IMG/VR virus record: IMGVR_UViG_3300031616_000006
Location: 1-60,170 of that record
DNA length: 60,170 nt
Source: a virus
Reading direction: 5' to 3' (one strand)
In this document: in pieces, positions 32,142-38,637 of the stretch
Numbering within the stretch: position 1 is the stretch's first letter
Layout: every line of letters begins with the position of its first letter
The notes under the pieces: generated by a model
Seen by the model: only the letters and a program-made list of their open reading frames with translations
Told to the model about the DNA's origin: nothing
The model's database searches: none
Translations under genes and position numbers: made by a program

Positions 32142-32375
32142 ATGACAATCCAATGGCTCTCTGCCACGAGTGAGATGTATTGTGTCGACTCCGGCAGTCC
32201 CGTTCAACGCGAAGGCGATCGCTGTATCCGCCACGGCGCGGCGTCCACGTTCTGCTACACGTCGGTGCGTGATCCTCGCTGCGAACACCCGCGGGTGTCG
32301 CCGAACCACATCTACCCGCATTGCTCGGAATGCGGGCGTAATGGATACCGTACCCCATTCGCGGAAGCACCATGA
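32142..32375 (+). CDS. Cys/His-rich protein, 77 residues
   Basis: Contains five Cys and several His (YCVDSG, RCIRHG, FCYT, RCEHPR, HCSECGRNG), enough for one or two metal sites, but with a spacing different from its neighbours. Its stop overlaps the next start (CATGA). Function unknown. Confidence 0.6.
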   Translation: MTIQWLSATSEMYCVDSGSPVQREGDRCIRHGAASTFCYTSVRDPRCEHPRVSPNHIYPHCSECGRNGYRTPFAEAP

Positions 32376-32557
32376 CGAGGTTGATGGATTTCTTCCACCT
32401 CCTCAATGACCTTCGCTTCTGTCCCATCTGCGCCTGGCGTCTCGTCCAGCATGACACTGACAGCCACGTAAGGAGGTGCCCCAACCACGGAAACGTATTT
32501 ACCATCGTTAAGGGTGACGATGGCTACGACGTACGAGTTGACCTGACCAGTGAATGA
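32372..32557 (+). CDS. Zinc-ribbon protein, 61 residues
   Basis: Nearly all ribbon: FCPICAWRLVQHD, then RRCPNHGNVFTIVKG, preceded by one short helix (LMDFFHLLNDL). A minimal version of the module repeated in this cluster. Function unknown. Confidence 0.7.
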   Translation: MTRLMDFFHLLNDLRFCPICAWRLVQHDTDSHVRRCPNHGNVFTIVKGDDGYDVRVDLTSE

Positions 32558-32570
32558 CTAGGGAGTAATA

Positions 32571-32963
32571 GTGCTGCGACTGATCCGTAATCTCGTGTAC
32601 GGCCTGGGTTTCTGGCCTAAGGTCGGCACGATATTTCATTCGCCGTCACTGGCATTCATGCTGTCGTACCGAAAAGCGGTTGAGAAGATGAAGTATCCTG
32701 TGGTGATCGATTTGAATAATCGATCGGCATGGGACGAGGTGGCTGAGACCGTGGATCTGATGGAGCTGGAAACGAATGACGTCGATCCACGATCGGCCTT
32801 GTATCGAAGCATGAACTTCTGTCCCATGTGCGGAACGCTCCTTGTCGGTCTCGTCGTCGACGTCAAGCAATGCCCACACCTGCACGGCACGGCACGCACC
32901 CACGATGGACCTGATGGTTTGCCCGCCATCTTGTTCAAGCCAGCGGAGGGACTTGACGGATGA
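32571..32963 (+). CDS. Zinc-ribbon protein with basic N-terminal domain
   Basis: A 130-residue protein from GTG 32571 behind GGGAGTAATA. The first 75 residues are basic and then helical (LMLSYRKAVEKMKYPVVID-like middle). The ribbon FCPMCGTLLVGL...CPHLHGTART follows near residue 83-104. The stop overlaps the next start. Function unknown. Confidence 0.68.
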   Translation: MLRLIRNLVYGLGFWPKVGTIFHSPSLAFMLSYRKAVEKMKYPVVIDLNNRSAWDEVAETVDLMELETNDVDPRSALYRSMNFCPMCGTLLVGLVVDVKQCPHLHGTARTHDGPDGLPAILFKPAEGLDG

Positions 32964-33310
32964 ACCTAGCTCGGATGGCTAATCGCATAGCATACTGTCC
33001 GGTGTGTGGAGATCACATGAGTCGTAAATTCGTCTCGCGAACACAAGCACAGCTCACGTGCGACAACGATGGTCAGTTCTTCCTCAAGCACAGCGGCGAT
33101 TCGTGGCTGGCGGTCTTCCTTGGTAAATTCGTCGATCGAGAAAAAGCAGAGAATGTCGGCGGATTGAACTACTGTCCCGTGTGTGCCGAGCCTTTGGTCG
33201 ATGCCATCGTCGATGATGAGTTCCGCAAGGGATGCAGTACTCACGGCGAATTCGTGGTCCGGATCGTCAACCACACCCCCGCGATCGTGTACATCATGGA
33301 GCATTGGTAA
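32960..33310 (+). CDS. Double zinc-ribbon protein
   Basis: A 116-residue protein with two complete modules: YCPVCGDHMSRKF...TCDNDGQFFLK (about residues 12-45) and YCPVCAEPLVDAI...GCSTHGEFVVR (about residues 72-100). In the first the usual His is Asp, so its metal ligand set may differ. Its TAA overlaps the next ATG. Function unknown. Confidence 0.7.
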   Translation: MNLARMANRIAYCPVCGDHMSRKFVSRTQAQLTCDNDGQFFLKHSGDSWLAVFLGKFVDREKAENVGGLNYCPVCAEPLVDAIVDDEFRKGCSTHGEFVVRIVNHTPAIVYIMEHW

Positions 33311-33468
33311 TGACTTTGACGGAGGAAGCAATCCGGGACGCTCTAGAGTACCTAGAAGCCGTCTACGATCGCGACAGAGCGCCTAACAGCCCTAACTGGG
33401 AGGAGACTAAGCCGAGAGTAGAAAAGTATCTCAGGCACCTCTACAGAGGGCCGGAGAGGGTATCGTGA
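33310..33468 (+). CDS. 52-residue hypothetical protein
   Basis: Coupled to its neighbours on both sides by overlapping stop and start codons. Helical and charged (TEEAIRDALEYLEAVYDRDR), soluble. No family recognised. Confidence 0.58.
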   Translation: MTLTEEAIRDALEYLEAVYDRDRAPNSPNWEETKPRVEKYLRHLYRGPERVS

Positions 33469-33638
33469 TGTTGACCGCATTTGGATATTTCGTCGTAGCA
33501 GTGGTCTTTGGTTTTGTGGATCTGATCGCGGTGATTATCTATCTTCTTGTGGTAAACAAGCAGCTGAATCACGAGAACGAGCATCTCAAGAATGTCCTCG
33601 ATAAATACTACAGCGACGGGTGGAAGCAATTCTCATGA
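33468..33638 (+). CDS. 56-residue membrane protein with coiled-coil tail
   Basis: ATG 33468 (or GTG 33465 one codon earlier) behind GGAGAGGG. A membrane helix (about residues 6-28) is followed by a short coiled coil (NKQLNHENEHLKNVLDKYY). Function unknown. Confidence 0.6.
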   Translation: MLTAFGYFVVAVVFGFVDLIAVIIYLLVVNKQLNHENEHLKNVLDKYYSDGWKQFS

Positions 33639-33895
33639 GCATGTACTATGTCAACCCCCGCAACGAAAATCATGAGATCTTTGCGGGGTGGGATCAGCCG
33701 CTGAACACCTACTTCGCTCATGTCATCGACAAGACAAAAATCGAGTACTGCGATGATGGTCGCGACCTCTTGTGGATCGGCTGCGTTCTGAATGAGATCC
33801 AGGACGTGCAACAAATCGTCACTGCACTGCGTCCTTACATGGACTACGACGAGGACGAGCTGATCCGGACGCTCCAACGAGACGCAAAGGCGTAA
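33635..33895 (+). CDS. 86-residue hypothetical protein
   Basis: ATG 33635 overlaps the previous stop. Soluble and acidic, with YYVNPRNENHEIFAGWDQP at the start and IQDVQQIVTALRPYMDYDED near the end. No family recognised. Confidence 0.58.
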   Translation: MSMYYVNPRNENHEIFAGWDQPLNTYFAHVIDKTKIEYCDDGRDLLWIGCVLNEIQDVQQIVTALRPYMDYDEDELIRTLQRDAKA

Positions 33896-33912
33896 GGAGC
33901 TCCGTAATAACC

Positions 33913-34287
33913 ATGGATCTAAACCCCCAGGTAGTTCGCCTCGTAGGGACCCCCGGTTTTACTCGTACCGATCTACATCGCAGATTTATTCGTGCCGCGC
34001 GTTCGGTTCTCGAGCGTGACGCTGTCCAGGAGGATCGAGAACCAGAGATGGTGATGAAAGTGAACGTGCAGGATGCGCTGAACCGCTTGACAGTGTGTCC
34101 CGTGTGTGGCGCGGGCTTGACGGTGTACCCCGACTATCCGACGGAGCGGTCGTGTCACTGCGGTGATTTCACTATCACCGAGGTGTGGACGAACGGTGAT
34201 GTCACCTTCGAGTTCAAGATGATCGGCCACCTTGAAGAGGGTGAGACCCCCGTCAGTCCCGATCTCGAGGATGACGTAAAGGCATGA
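33913..34287 (+). CDS. Zinc-ribbon protein, 124 residues
   Basis: A basic helical N-terminus (LHRRFIRAARSVLERDA) precedes the ribbon VCPVCGAGLTVYP...SCHCGDFTI near residues 61-87, here closing with C-x-C. The C-terminal tail is acidic. It is the last member of the cluster. Function unknown. Confidence 0.68.
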   Translation: MDLNPQVVRLVGTPGFTRTDLHRRFIRAARSVLERDAVQEDREPEMVMKVNVQDALNRLTVCPVCGAGLTVYPDYPTERSCHCGDFTITEVWTNGDVTFEFKMIGHLEEGETPVSPDLEDDVKA

Positions 34288-34487
34288 GCAATCGTTTGTT
34301 CGCATCGGTATTCGTTTGGATCACCATCACCTCGGGTTGGTTTTGGCGAGTAATAGGAGAACACCGCACGCTTCCCGATAGCGTCAGGATTCCGGGGTGC
34401 TTACTAACCGGCTTCTTTCTAGTTTTCTGGCTGCGATACCAGTTAAATCGCAGCGACGGGAAGAGCGACGAGAGCGAGAGTGACTGA
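34284..34487 (+). CDS. 67-residue membrane protein
   Basis: Overlaps both neighbours. Two membrane helices (about residues 6-21 and 38-52) with a basic then acidic Ser/Asp/Glu-rich tail. The helicase GTG lies inside its last codons, so helicase translation may be coupled to it. Function unknown. Confidence 0.55.
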   Translation: MSNRLFASVFVWITITSGWFWRVIGEHRTLPDSVRIPGCLLTGFFLVFWLRYQLNRSDGKSDESESD

Positions 34488-36663
34488 GCTATACCCCCAC
34501 CAGGTCGAGGCCTTGAGGAAGCTGTCGAACGGCAAGATCTTGTGGGGTGGCGTTGGATCCGGCAAGACCCTAGTGGCTGCTGAGTACTACAAACTGAGAG
34601 AGGCACCCCGAGATGTCTACGTCATCACAACCGCCAAGAAACGAGACTCCCGAGACTGGCAAGAGCAGTTCTACGAGCTCGACGTCGGACCTGCCACCGG
34701 ACCTTCTGTCGGCGATCCAGGAGCTGTACGTGGCGGGCACGGTAACTCTGATCGAGGCGTACAAGATGAAGTGCTACTACATGCTGGAGGAAGAGGACGC
34801 GAAGGATCCAGGTCCCCAAGTTCTGGAGGAGTTCCGCAAGAGTCTCCCCCTTGCCGATTGGGATGCAAAGCCAACACGGGAGGGGTTCATCGCGATAGAC
34901 AAGATGAAAGCGGAGCGAGACCGCATCTTGTCGTCGGTCAAAGAGCAGAGCTTCATGGAGTTGAGGGAGCGTACCAAGCGACTTGTGGATGGTGCGACGA
35001 AGATCGTCTACAAGGACAACACGTTTCTCGACGACTCCATGACCATCACGGTCAAGGTACCGAATTCGTTCTTGCGGGGGATGCCTGTCAACGATGCTCG
35101 CCGGCTGGTGGGAATGCCGCCATTGCCCGAGATGTGGCCGGCGGAGCAAATCCAGACGGACTTGATCAGTCGGGAGTATGGTCCGCGTCCGACGGGAGAC
35201 ATGGCGATCGATCTTCCATGGCCAACGCATCCGAATCCGGAGATGGTTCGATACTTCAAGGAGAATCCTCCTATTCGAATGGGCCGTGTCACCGGCATGG
35301 TGGATGTGGAGGAGAACGACCAGGGTCTGACGGTCAACGGAAAGACCAATCCGTTCCCCTCGAAGCCGGATCATGTCCATCGGGAGGAGATCCAGACGAC
35401 GACCTCACTGTACGGGGGGATTCGCTGGGGAAGGCGGGACGATATCCCTGGGTCCTCACCGTCGACAGCTGGAACAACATCAACAAATACGCCGGCGTCG
35501 AAGGAGCCTTCTTCATCTTCGACGAGCAGCGACTTGTCGGATCCGGAGAGTGGACCAAGTCCTTCCTCCGCATCGCCCGACGAAACCACTGGATCCTGCT
35601 GACGGCTACACCCGGCGATACGTGGATGGATTACATTCCCGTCTTCGTCGCGAACGGCTTCTATAAGAACCGTACGGCGTTCAAGAGGGAACACGTCGTC
35701 TACAACACCTTCACGAAATTCCCGAAGGTGGACCGCTACATCAGTCAGGGAAAGCTGTTACGGCTGCGCAAAGGGCTTCTTGTGGAGATGCCGTTCCAGA
35801 AGCACACGATGCGACATTCGGTGGAGACCCCTCTCGCGTATGACAAGGTGGTCCTTGAGAAGGTGCTCAAGGATCGCTGGCATGTGTATGAGGAACGACC
35901 CTTGCGAGACGTCGGTGAGATGTTCTCGGTCGCACGTAAGGTCGTCAACAGCGACCCTAGCCGGCTGGAGATGGTGAAGGATCTATGGAAGAAACACCCG
36001 AAGCTGATCATCTTCTACAACTTCAACTACGAGCTGGAGGCGTTACGGGGCCTTATCGATACGTCCTCGTCGATGAGAACGGGCACGAACTCGTTCGAGA
36101 AGTCGTCGTTGACCAAGGGTGGCTTGCCGAGCCCATCAGAGAAACCATCATTGGCGAAGACGCGGACTGGGCATTCTTGGCGCCTCGAGAGCGAGAAAAC
36201 AAACTCTGGCGAGACAGCAAAAGCGAGGAGGGACGAGTGGACTACCTCAACCGGGACAAGTACCGAGAGATGCTCCAAGACTTCGCCGACCGGCACATGT
36301 TTGAACACTCAGACGTCTGGCGAGACTGGCAACGGGCAGTCGATGGCCTTAGCCGAGTGGAATGGCCACAAACACCAGCCGATTCCCTCAACGGACCGGT
36401 GGCTCTACCTGGTCCAGTACACCGCTGGAGCGGAGGGGTGGAATTGCATCGAGACGGATGCCATGATCATGTACTCCCTCAACTACTCATGGAAGGTCTC
36501 CGAGCAGGCGGAGGGACGTATTGATCGGCTGAACACTCCGTTCCGGGACTTGTGGTACTACAAGTTCACCTCCGATTCGTGGATAGATCAGGCCATTGAG
36601 AGGTCTCTGAGAGCTAAGGAGACCTTCAATGAGGCCAAGTATGTGGGACTGTTTCCGGGCTGA
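34480..36663 (+). CDS. SNF2/DEAD-like helicase interrupted by two out-of-frame coding segments
   Basis: One open frame of 727 codons from GTG 34480. Helicase motifs read in this frame: GGVGSGKT (residues 23-30), VITTAKKRDSRDW, DEQR (348-351), LLTATPGDTW, KLIIFYNFNYELEALRGL, YLVQYTAGAEGWNC and QAEGRIDRL. Two stretches, roughly codons 69-307 and 523-622, read in frame as Gly/Ser-rich non-protein-like sequence, while another frame encodes normal protein there. Without them the helicase would be about 390-400 residues, a usual length for compact phage helicases. Whether the full chain is made, or the segments are bypassed, spliced out or read by frameshifting, cannot be decided from sequence. A hairpin terminator overlaps the stop. 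Confidence 0.7.
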   Translation: MTELYPHQVEALRKLSNGKILWGGVGSGKTLVAAEYYKLREAPRDVYVITTAKKRDSRDWQEQFYELDVGPATGPSVGDPGAVRGGHGNSDRGVQDEVLLHAGGRGREGSRSPSSGGVPQESPPCRLGCKANTGGVHRDRQDESGARPHLVVGQRAELHGVEGAYQATCGWCDEDRLQGQHVSRRLHDHHGQGTEFVLAGDACQRCSPAGGNAAIARDVAGGANPDGLDQSGVWSASDGRHGDRSSMANASESGDGSILQGESSYSNGPCHRHGGCGGERPGSDGQRKDQSVPLEAGSCPSGGDPDDDLTVRGDSLGKAGRYPWVLTVDSWNNINKYAGVEGAFFIFDEQRLVGSGEWTKSFLRIARRNHWILLTATPGDTWMDYIPVFVANGFYKNRTAFKREHVVYNTFTKFPKVDRYISQGKLLRLRKGLLVEMPFQKHTMRHSVETPLAYDKVVLEKVLKDRWHVYEERPLRDVGEMFSVARKVVNSDPSRLEMVKDLWKKHPKLIIFYNFNYELEALRGLIDTSSSMRTGTNSFEKSSLTKGGLPSPSEKPSLAKTRTGHSWRLESEKTNSGETAKARRDEWTTSTGTSTERCSKTSPTGTCLNTQTSGETGNGQSMALAEWNGHKHQPIPSTDRWLYLVQYTAGAEGWNCIETDAMIMYSLNYSWKVSEQAEGRIDRLNTPFRDLWYYKFTSDSWIDQAIERSLRAKETFNEAKYVGLFPG
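34685..35400 (+). other. Out-of-frame coding segment 1 inside the helicase gene
   Basis: In the +1 frame relative to the helicase this stretch encodes about 235 protein-like residues (LSAIQELYVAGTVTLIEAYK, MRVGMPPLPEMW-type and HPNPEMVRYFKENPPIRMGR segments) with normal GC-rich third positions. The open frame runs 34613-35602, but residues outside the given limits mirror helicase codons and look artificial. A possible internal start is GTG 34730 with AGGAG seven bases upstream. No family recognised. Confidence 0.6.
36045..36345 (+). other. Out-of-frame coding segment 2 inside the helicase gene
   Basis: In the -1 frame relative to the helicase this stretch encodes about 100 protein-like residues (YVLVDENGHELVREVVV, WAFLAPRERENKLWRDSK, DKYREMLQDFADRHMFEHSD). 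No in-frame start codon exists at its beginning, so it cannot be an independent gene and would have to be reached by frameshift or represent an insertion that broke the frame. Confidence 0.58.
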
Positions 36664-36697
36664 CCCAACCCCCTCGCGGGTCAGCCCGGGGTATTTA
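36655..36697 (+). terminator. Strong hairpin at the end of the helicase gene
   Basis: A perfect 12-bp stem CCGGGCTGACCC/GGGTCAGCCCGG overlapping the stop codon, loop of 11 bases, tail GGTATTTAT. It separates the helicase transcript from the origin-like region. Confidence 0.8.
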
Positions 36698-36730
36698 TCC
36701 ACACGAACTCGGGCATAGTAGGTCAAGTCT

Positions 36731-36887
36731 GGCCTAGGTCCATGAAACGGACATTGTCTTTTTGGAATGGGTAAGTATGGTGTCATAAAGGGACAATCCT
36801 GGCCTGGGTCCATGAAACGGACATGCTAATCCGGCATAATGGGATAACTCGGGCCTAGGTCCATGAAACGGACACTGAAACGGACAT
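36731..36887 (+). repeat. Iterons (GGCCTRGGTCCATGAAACGGACA)
   Basis: Three near-identical 23-24-bp copies start at 36731, 36801 and 36852, followed by a partial fourth (TGAAACGGACAT, 36876-36887). Spacing is 70 and 51 bases. The core AAACGGACA occurs once more at 37098-37106, beyond the AT-rich zone. Confidence 0.9.
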
Positions 36888-36910
36888 CCTGCGCAAAGAT
36901 GGACGAAATT

Positions 36911-36949
36911 TTAGATATCTTGTCGCAGGAAAAACAAGGCTTATCATAG
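36911..36949 (+). promoter_or_regulatory. Early-type promoter copy 8 with TTAGATATCTT box
   Basis: A TTAGATATCTT box is joined to TCGCA, GAAAAACAAGG and a TATCAT -10-like box (36942-36947). Transcription from here would run into the inverted repeat of the origin region and could prime replication or serve the gene at 37171. Confidence 0.6.
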
Positions 36950-36957
36950 TCCTCCAA

Positions 36958-37090
36958 CTGCCACTTTTGCAGAAAAAATGTCAAAAACTTTTTTAATACT
37001 CCCCTCTAGGGTATCTAACGAGTATATATATTAGATATCTTAAACGCGATTTTAAAAAAGTTTTCGACAAAATTTGTGGAAAAGTGGCAG
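36958..37090. repeat. Large inverted repeat with AT-rich centre
   Basis: The left arm 36958-36996 and right arm 37052-37090 match as inverted repeats at about 33 of 39 positions, including perfect outer (CTGCCACTTTT/AAAAGTGGCAG) and inner (AAAACTTTTTTAA/TTAAAAAAGTTTT) blocks. The 55-bp centre carries a TTAGATATCTTA box (37031-37042). Confidence 0.85.
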
Positions 37091-37170
37091 ACGGGCAAAA
37101 CGGACACCCTCTACAAGGAATCTCCATACAGCGCCCTAGCAAGGCTATATAGAAAGCGAGTGCCCCTCGC

Positions 37171-37698
37171 ATGACGCATGACGTTCCGTTCTCCTCCGTG
37201 CCCGAAGAGCGATGGAGTGAGATAAGCGACTTCCCTGGATATTCAGTAAGCGATTGGGGGAGAGTTCTCAACATGCGTACTGGTTTCTACATCAAGCCCA
37301 CAAGAAACACCAAGGATCTCTACATCGTGGGGATGATGAAGAACACGGTTCAGCACAAACGGTCGCTCCCGTTGCTCGTAGCCTCCGAGTTCGTTCGGCG
37401 ACCCAATCAAGCGTTCGACGTTCCGATCAATCTGGATGGCGACCGCGCTAACAACCACTACACCAACCTCATGTGGCGACCGCTGTGGTTTGCCCGCAAG
37501 TATAGTCGACAGTTCTACGACGACCACGTCACCTTTGTCGATCCGATCGAGGACGTGGAGACTGGGGAGCTCTACAAGAATTCCATGCATGCCGCCACGC
37601 TGCATGGGATCCTCGACATCGAGATTTATCTGTCCATGTGCAACAACACGTACGTCTGGCCGACGGGTCAGATCTTCCGCGAGGCGCTAGACCGTTAG
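37171..37698 (+). CDS. NUMOD4/HNH-like protein, probably catalytically dead
   Basis: A 175-residue protein. The start ERWSEISDFPGYSVSDWGRV is a NUMOD4 DNA-binding motif found on homing nucleases. The later NLDGDRANNHYTNLMW resembles the HNH core, but the first His is Asn and the His usual in the preceding HxLVAxAF helix is Pro (LPLLVASEF). With two key His missing, cleavage is unlikely. Placed next to the origin-like region, it may be a DNA-binding protein recruited from a homing enzyme. Start chosen at ATG 37171. Confidence 0.68.
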   Translation: MTHDVPFSSVPEERWSEISDFPGYSVSDWGRVLNMRTGFYIKPTRNTKDLYIVGMMKNTVQHKRSLPLLVASEFVRRPNQAFDVPINLDGDRANNHYTNLMWRPLWFARKYSRQFYDDHVTFVDPIEDVETGELYKNSMHAATLHGILDIEIYLSMCNNTYVWPTGQIFREALDR

Positions 37699-37737
37699 AT
37701 ACCTTAACGCACGCAAAACACGGGTTATAATAGAAGG
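37695..37737 (+). promoter_or_regulatory. Early-type promoter copy 9 with TTAGATACCTTA box
   Basis: TTAGATACCTTA, CGCACGCAAAACACGGG, a perfect TATAAT (37726-37731) and AGAAGGG. It joins the upstream box of the late-type elements with the -10 box of the early-type promoters, and overlaps the end of the previous gene. It heads the nuclease and polymerase-like genes. Confidence 0.78.
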
Positions 37738-37809
37738 GATAGAATAAGCCGTGTAATTCATGCGAGGTTTCGCCATGCCCTGACTTTTTCAGCGTGAGAG
37801 GAGGATCCC

Positions 37810-38130
37810 TTGCTTGAGGGTGAGTACAAAACCCGATTGACTAAGCGAATCTATCGCCGATTTGGTGAGGATCGCTGCATCGTCGTGCGTCTCGATTCAG
37901 CCCTTCTGCAAGGGATTCCCGACATGGGCGTGCTTTTCATTGGTGGATTTTGGGGACTCCTCGAGGCGAAGACAAGTCTGACGGCGAAGCGGCAACCGAA
38001 TCAATCGTACTATGTTGAGCACATGAACCGAATGTGTTTCGCGGCTTTCATCTGTCCCGAGAACGAAGAGGCCGTTCTACATGAGCTTCAACAAGAATCC
38101 GAGAATCATTGGGCAGCACGCCTTTCTTAG
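37810..38130 (+). CDS. VRR-NUC-like PD-(D/E)xK nuclease
   Basis: A 106-residue protein from TTG 37810 behind GAGAGGAGG; a TTG start is unusual, but this ribosome site is the best present. GIPDMGVLFIGGFWGLLEAK contains the catalytic Asp and the ExK of the PD-(D/E)xK fold. The later NQSYYVEHMNRMCFAAFICP completes the pattern of small phage nucleases thought to resolve branched DNA. The end overlaps the next gene by 50 bases. Confidence 0.72.
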   Translation: MLEGEYKTRLTKRIYRRFGEDRCIVVRLDSALLQGIPDMGVLFIGGFWGLLEAKTSLTAKRQPNQSYYVEHMNRMCFAAFICPENEEAVLHELQQESENHWAARLS

Positions 38131-38635
38131 TCCAAGCAACTATCAGTGGCTGGATTACGACGAGGACAAACTGACCCGCGTCTTCTTCGAGAAACAACAG
38201 ACAAAGCGAGGCGACGAGCTTCATGCTTACGCCCAGCGCGCCATCGACCTCGGTATCCGACAAGCCGAGAACAACACCACACTGAGCTTGTACATCAACG
38301 ACGCCATCGGTCATCGCATGCAAGCCGAGGTACCGCTGTACTACTCTGACGAATGCTTCGGTACTGCTGACGCTTGTGGATTTCGCGAGAACCATCTTCG
38401 CATCCACGATCTCAAGACCGGTAAGATCGTAGCCAGCATGAAGCAGCTGCTGATCTATGCCGGCATCTTCTGCTTCGAGTACCGCATGTCTCCCAACGAG
38501 ATCAGCATCAGTCTGCGTATCTACCAGAACGATGCCATCACGGAGATGATCCCCGATCCCTCAGACATCCTGCTAGTCATGAGTCGAATCAAGACGCAAG
38601 CTGAACGGATCGCGTACCTGCGAGAGGAGGACTAG
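38081..38635 (+). CDS. RecB/Cas4-like exonuclease
   Basis: A 184-residue protein. The GTADACGFRENHLRIHDLKTGK stretch, read in parts, carries the catalytic Asp and the D-x-K of the RecB nuclease family, and the following QLLIYAGIFCFEY holds the expected Gln-Tyr motif. It would trim DNA ends in recombination or replication. It overlaps the VRR-NUC gene, and both belong to the unit started at 37695. No Cys cluster of the true Cas4 type is present. Confidence 0.75.
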   Translation: MSFNKNPRIIGQHAFLSPSNYQWLDYDEDKLTRVFFEKQQTKRGDELHAYAQRAIDLGIRQAENNTTLSLYINDAIGHRMQAEVPLYYSDECFGTADACGFRENHLRIHDLKTGKIVASMKQLLIYAGIFCFEYRMSPNEISISLRIYQNDAITEMIPDPSDILLVMSRIKTQAERIAYLREED

Positions 38636-38637
38636 TA

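Larger units (their letters stand above)
36664..37170. other. Candidate replication origin
   Basis: A 507-bp gap without a gene. It contains a perfect DnaA box TTATCCACA (36695-36703) and a second match TTTTCCACA on the minus strand (37075-37083), five copies of AAACGGACA (36745, 36815, 36866, 36878, 37098), an AT-rich core (about 36955-37083) and a large inverted repeat with 39-bp arms. Together these are the usual parts of an iteron-type origin. It lies between the helicase and nuclease genes. One promoter-like element (36911-36949) reads rightward across it. Confidence 0.7.

Noticed and set aside
27629-34487. An integration module (integrase, excisionase, attachment site)
   Set aside because: All open frames were read for tyrosine or serine recombinase motifs and none was found; no tRNA-gene match typical of an attachment site was recognised.
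36731-36887. A CRISPR-like array
   Set aside because: Only three full repeats with unequal spacing (51 and 70 bases) and no spacer-like regularity; iterons of an origin explain them better.
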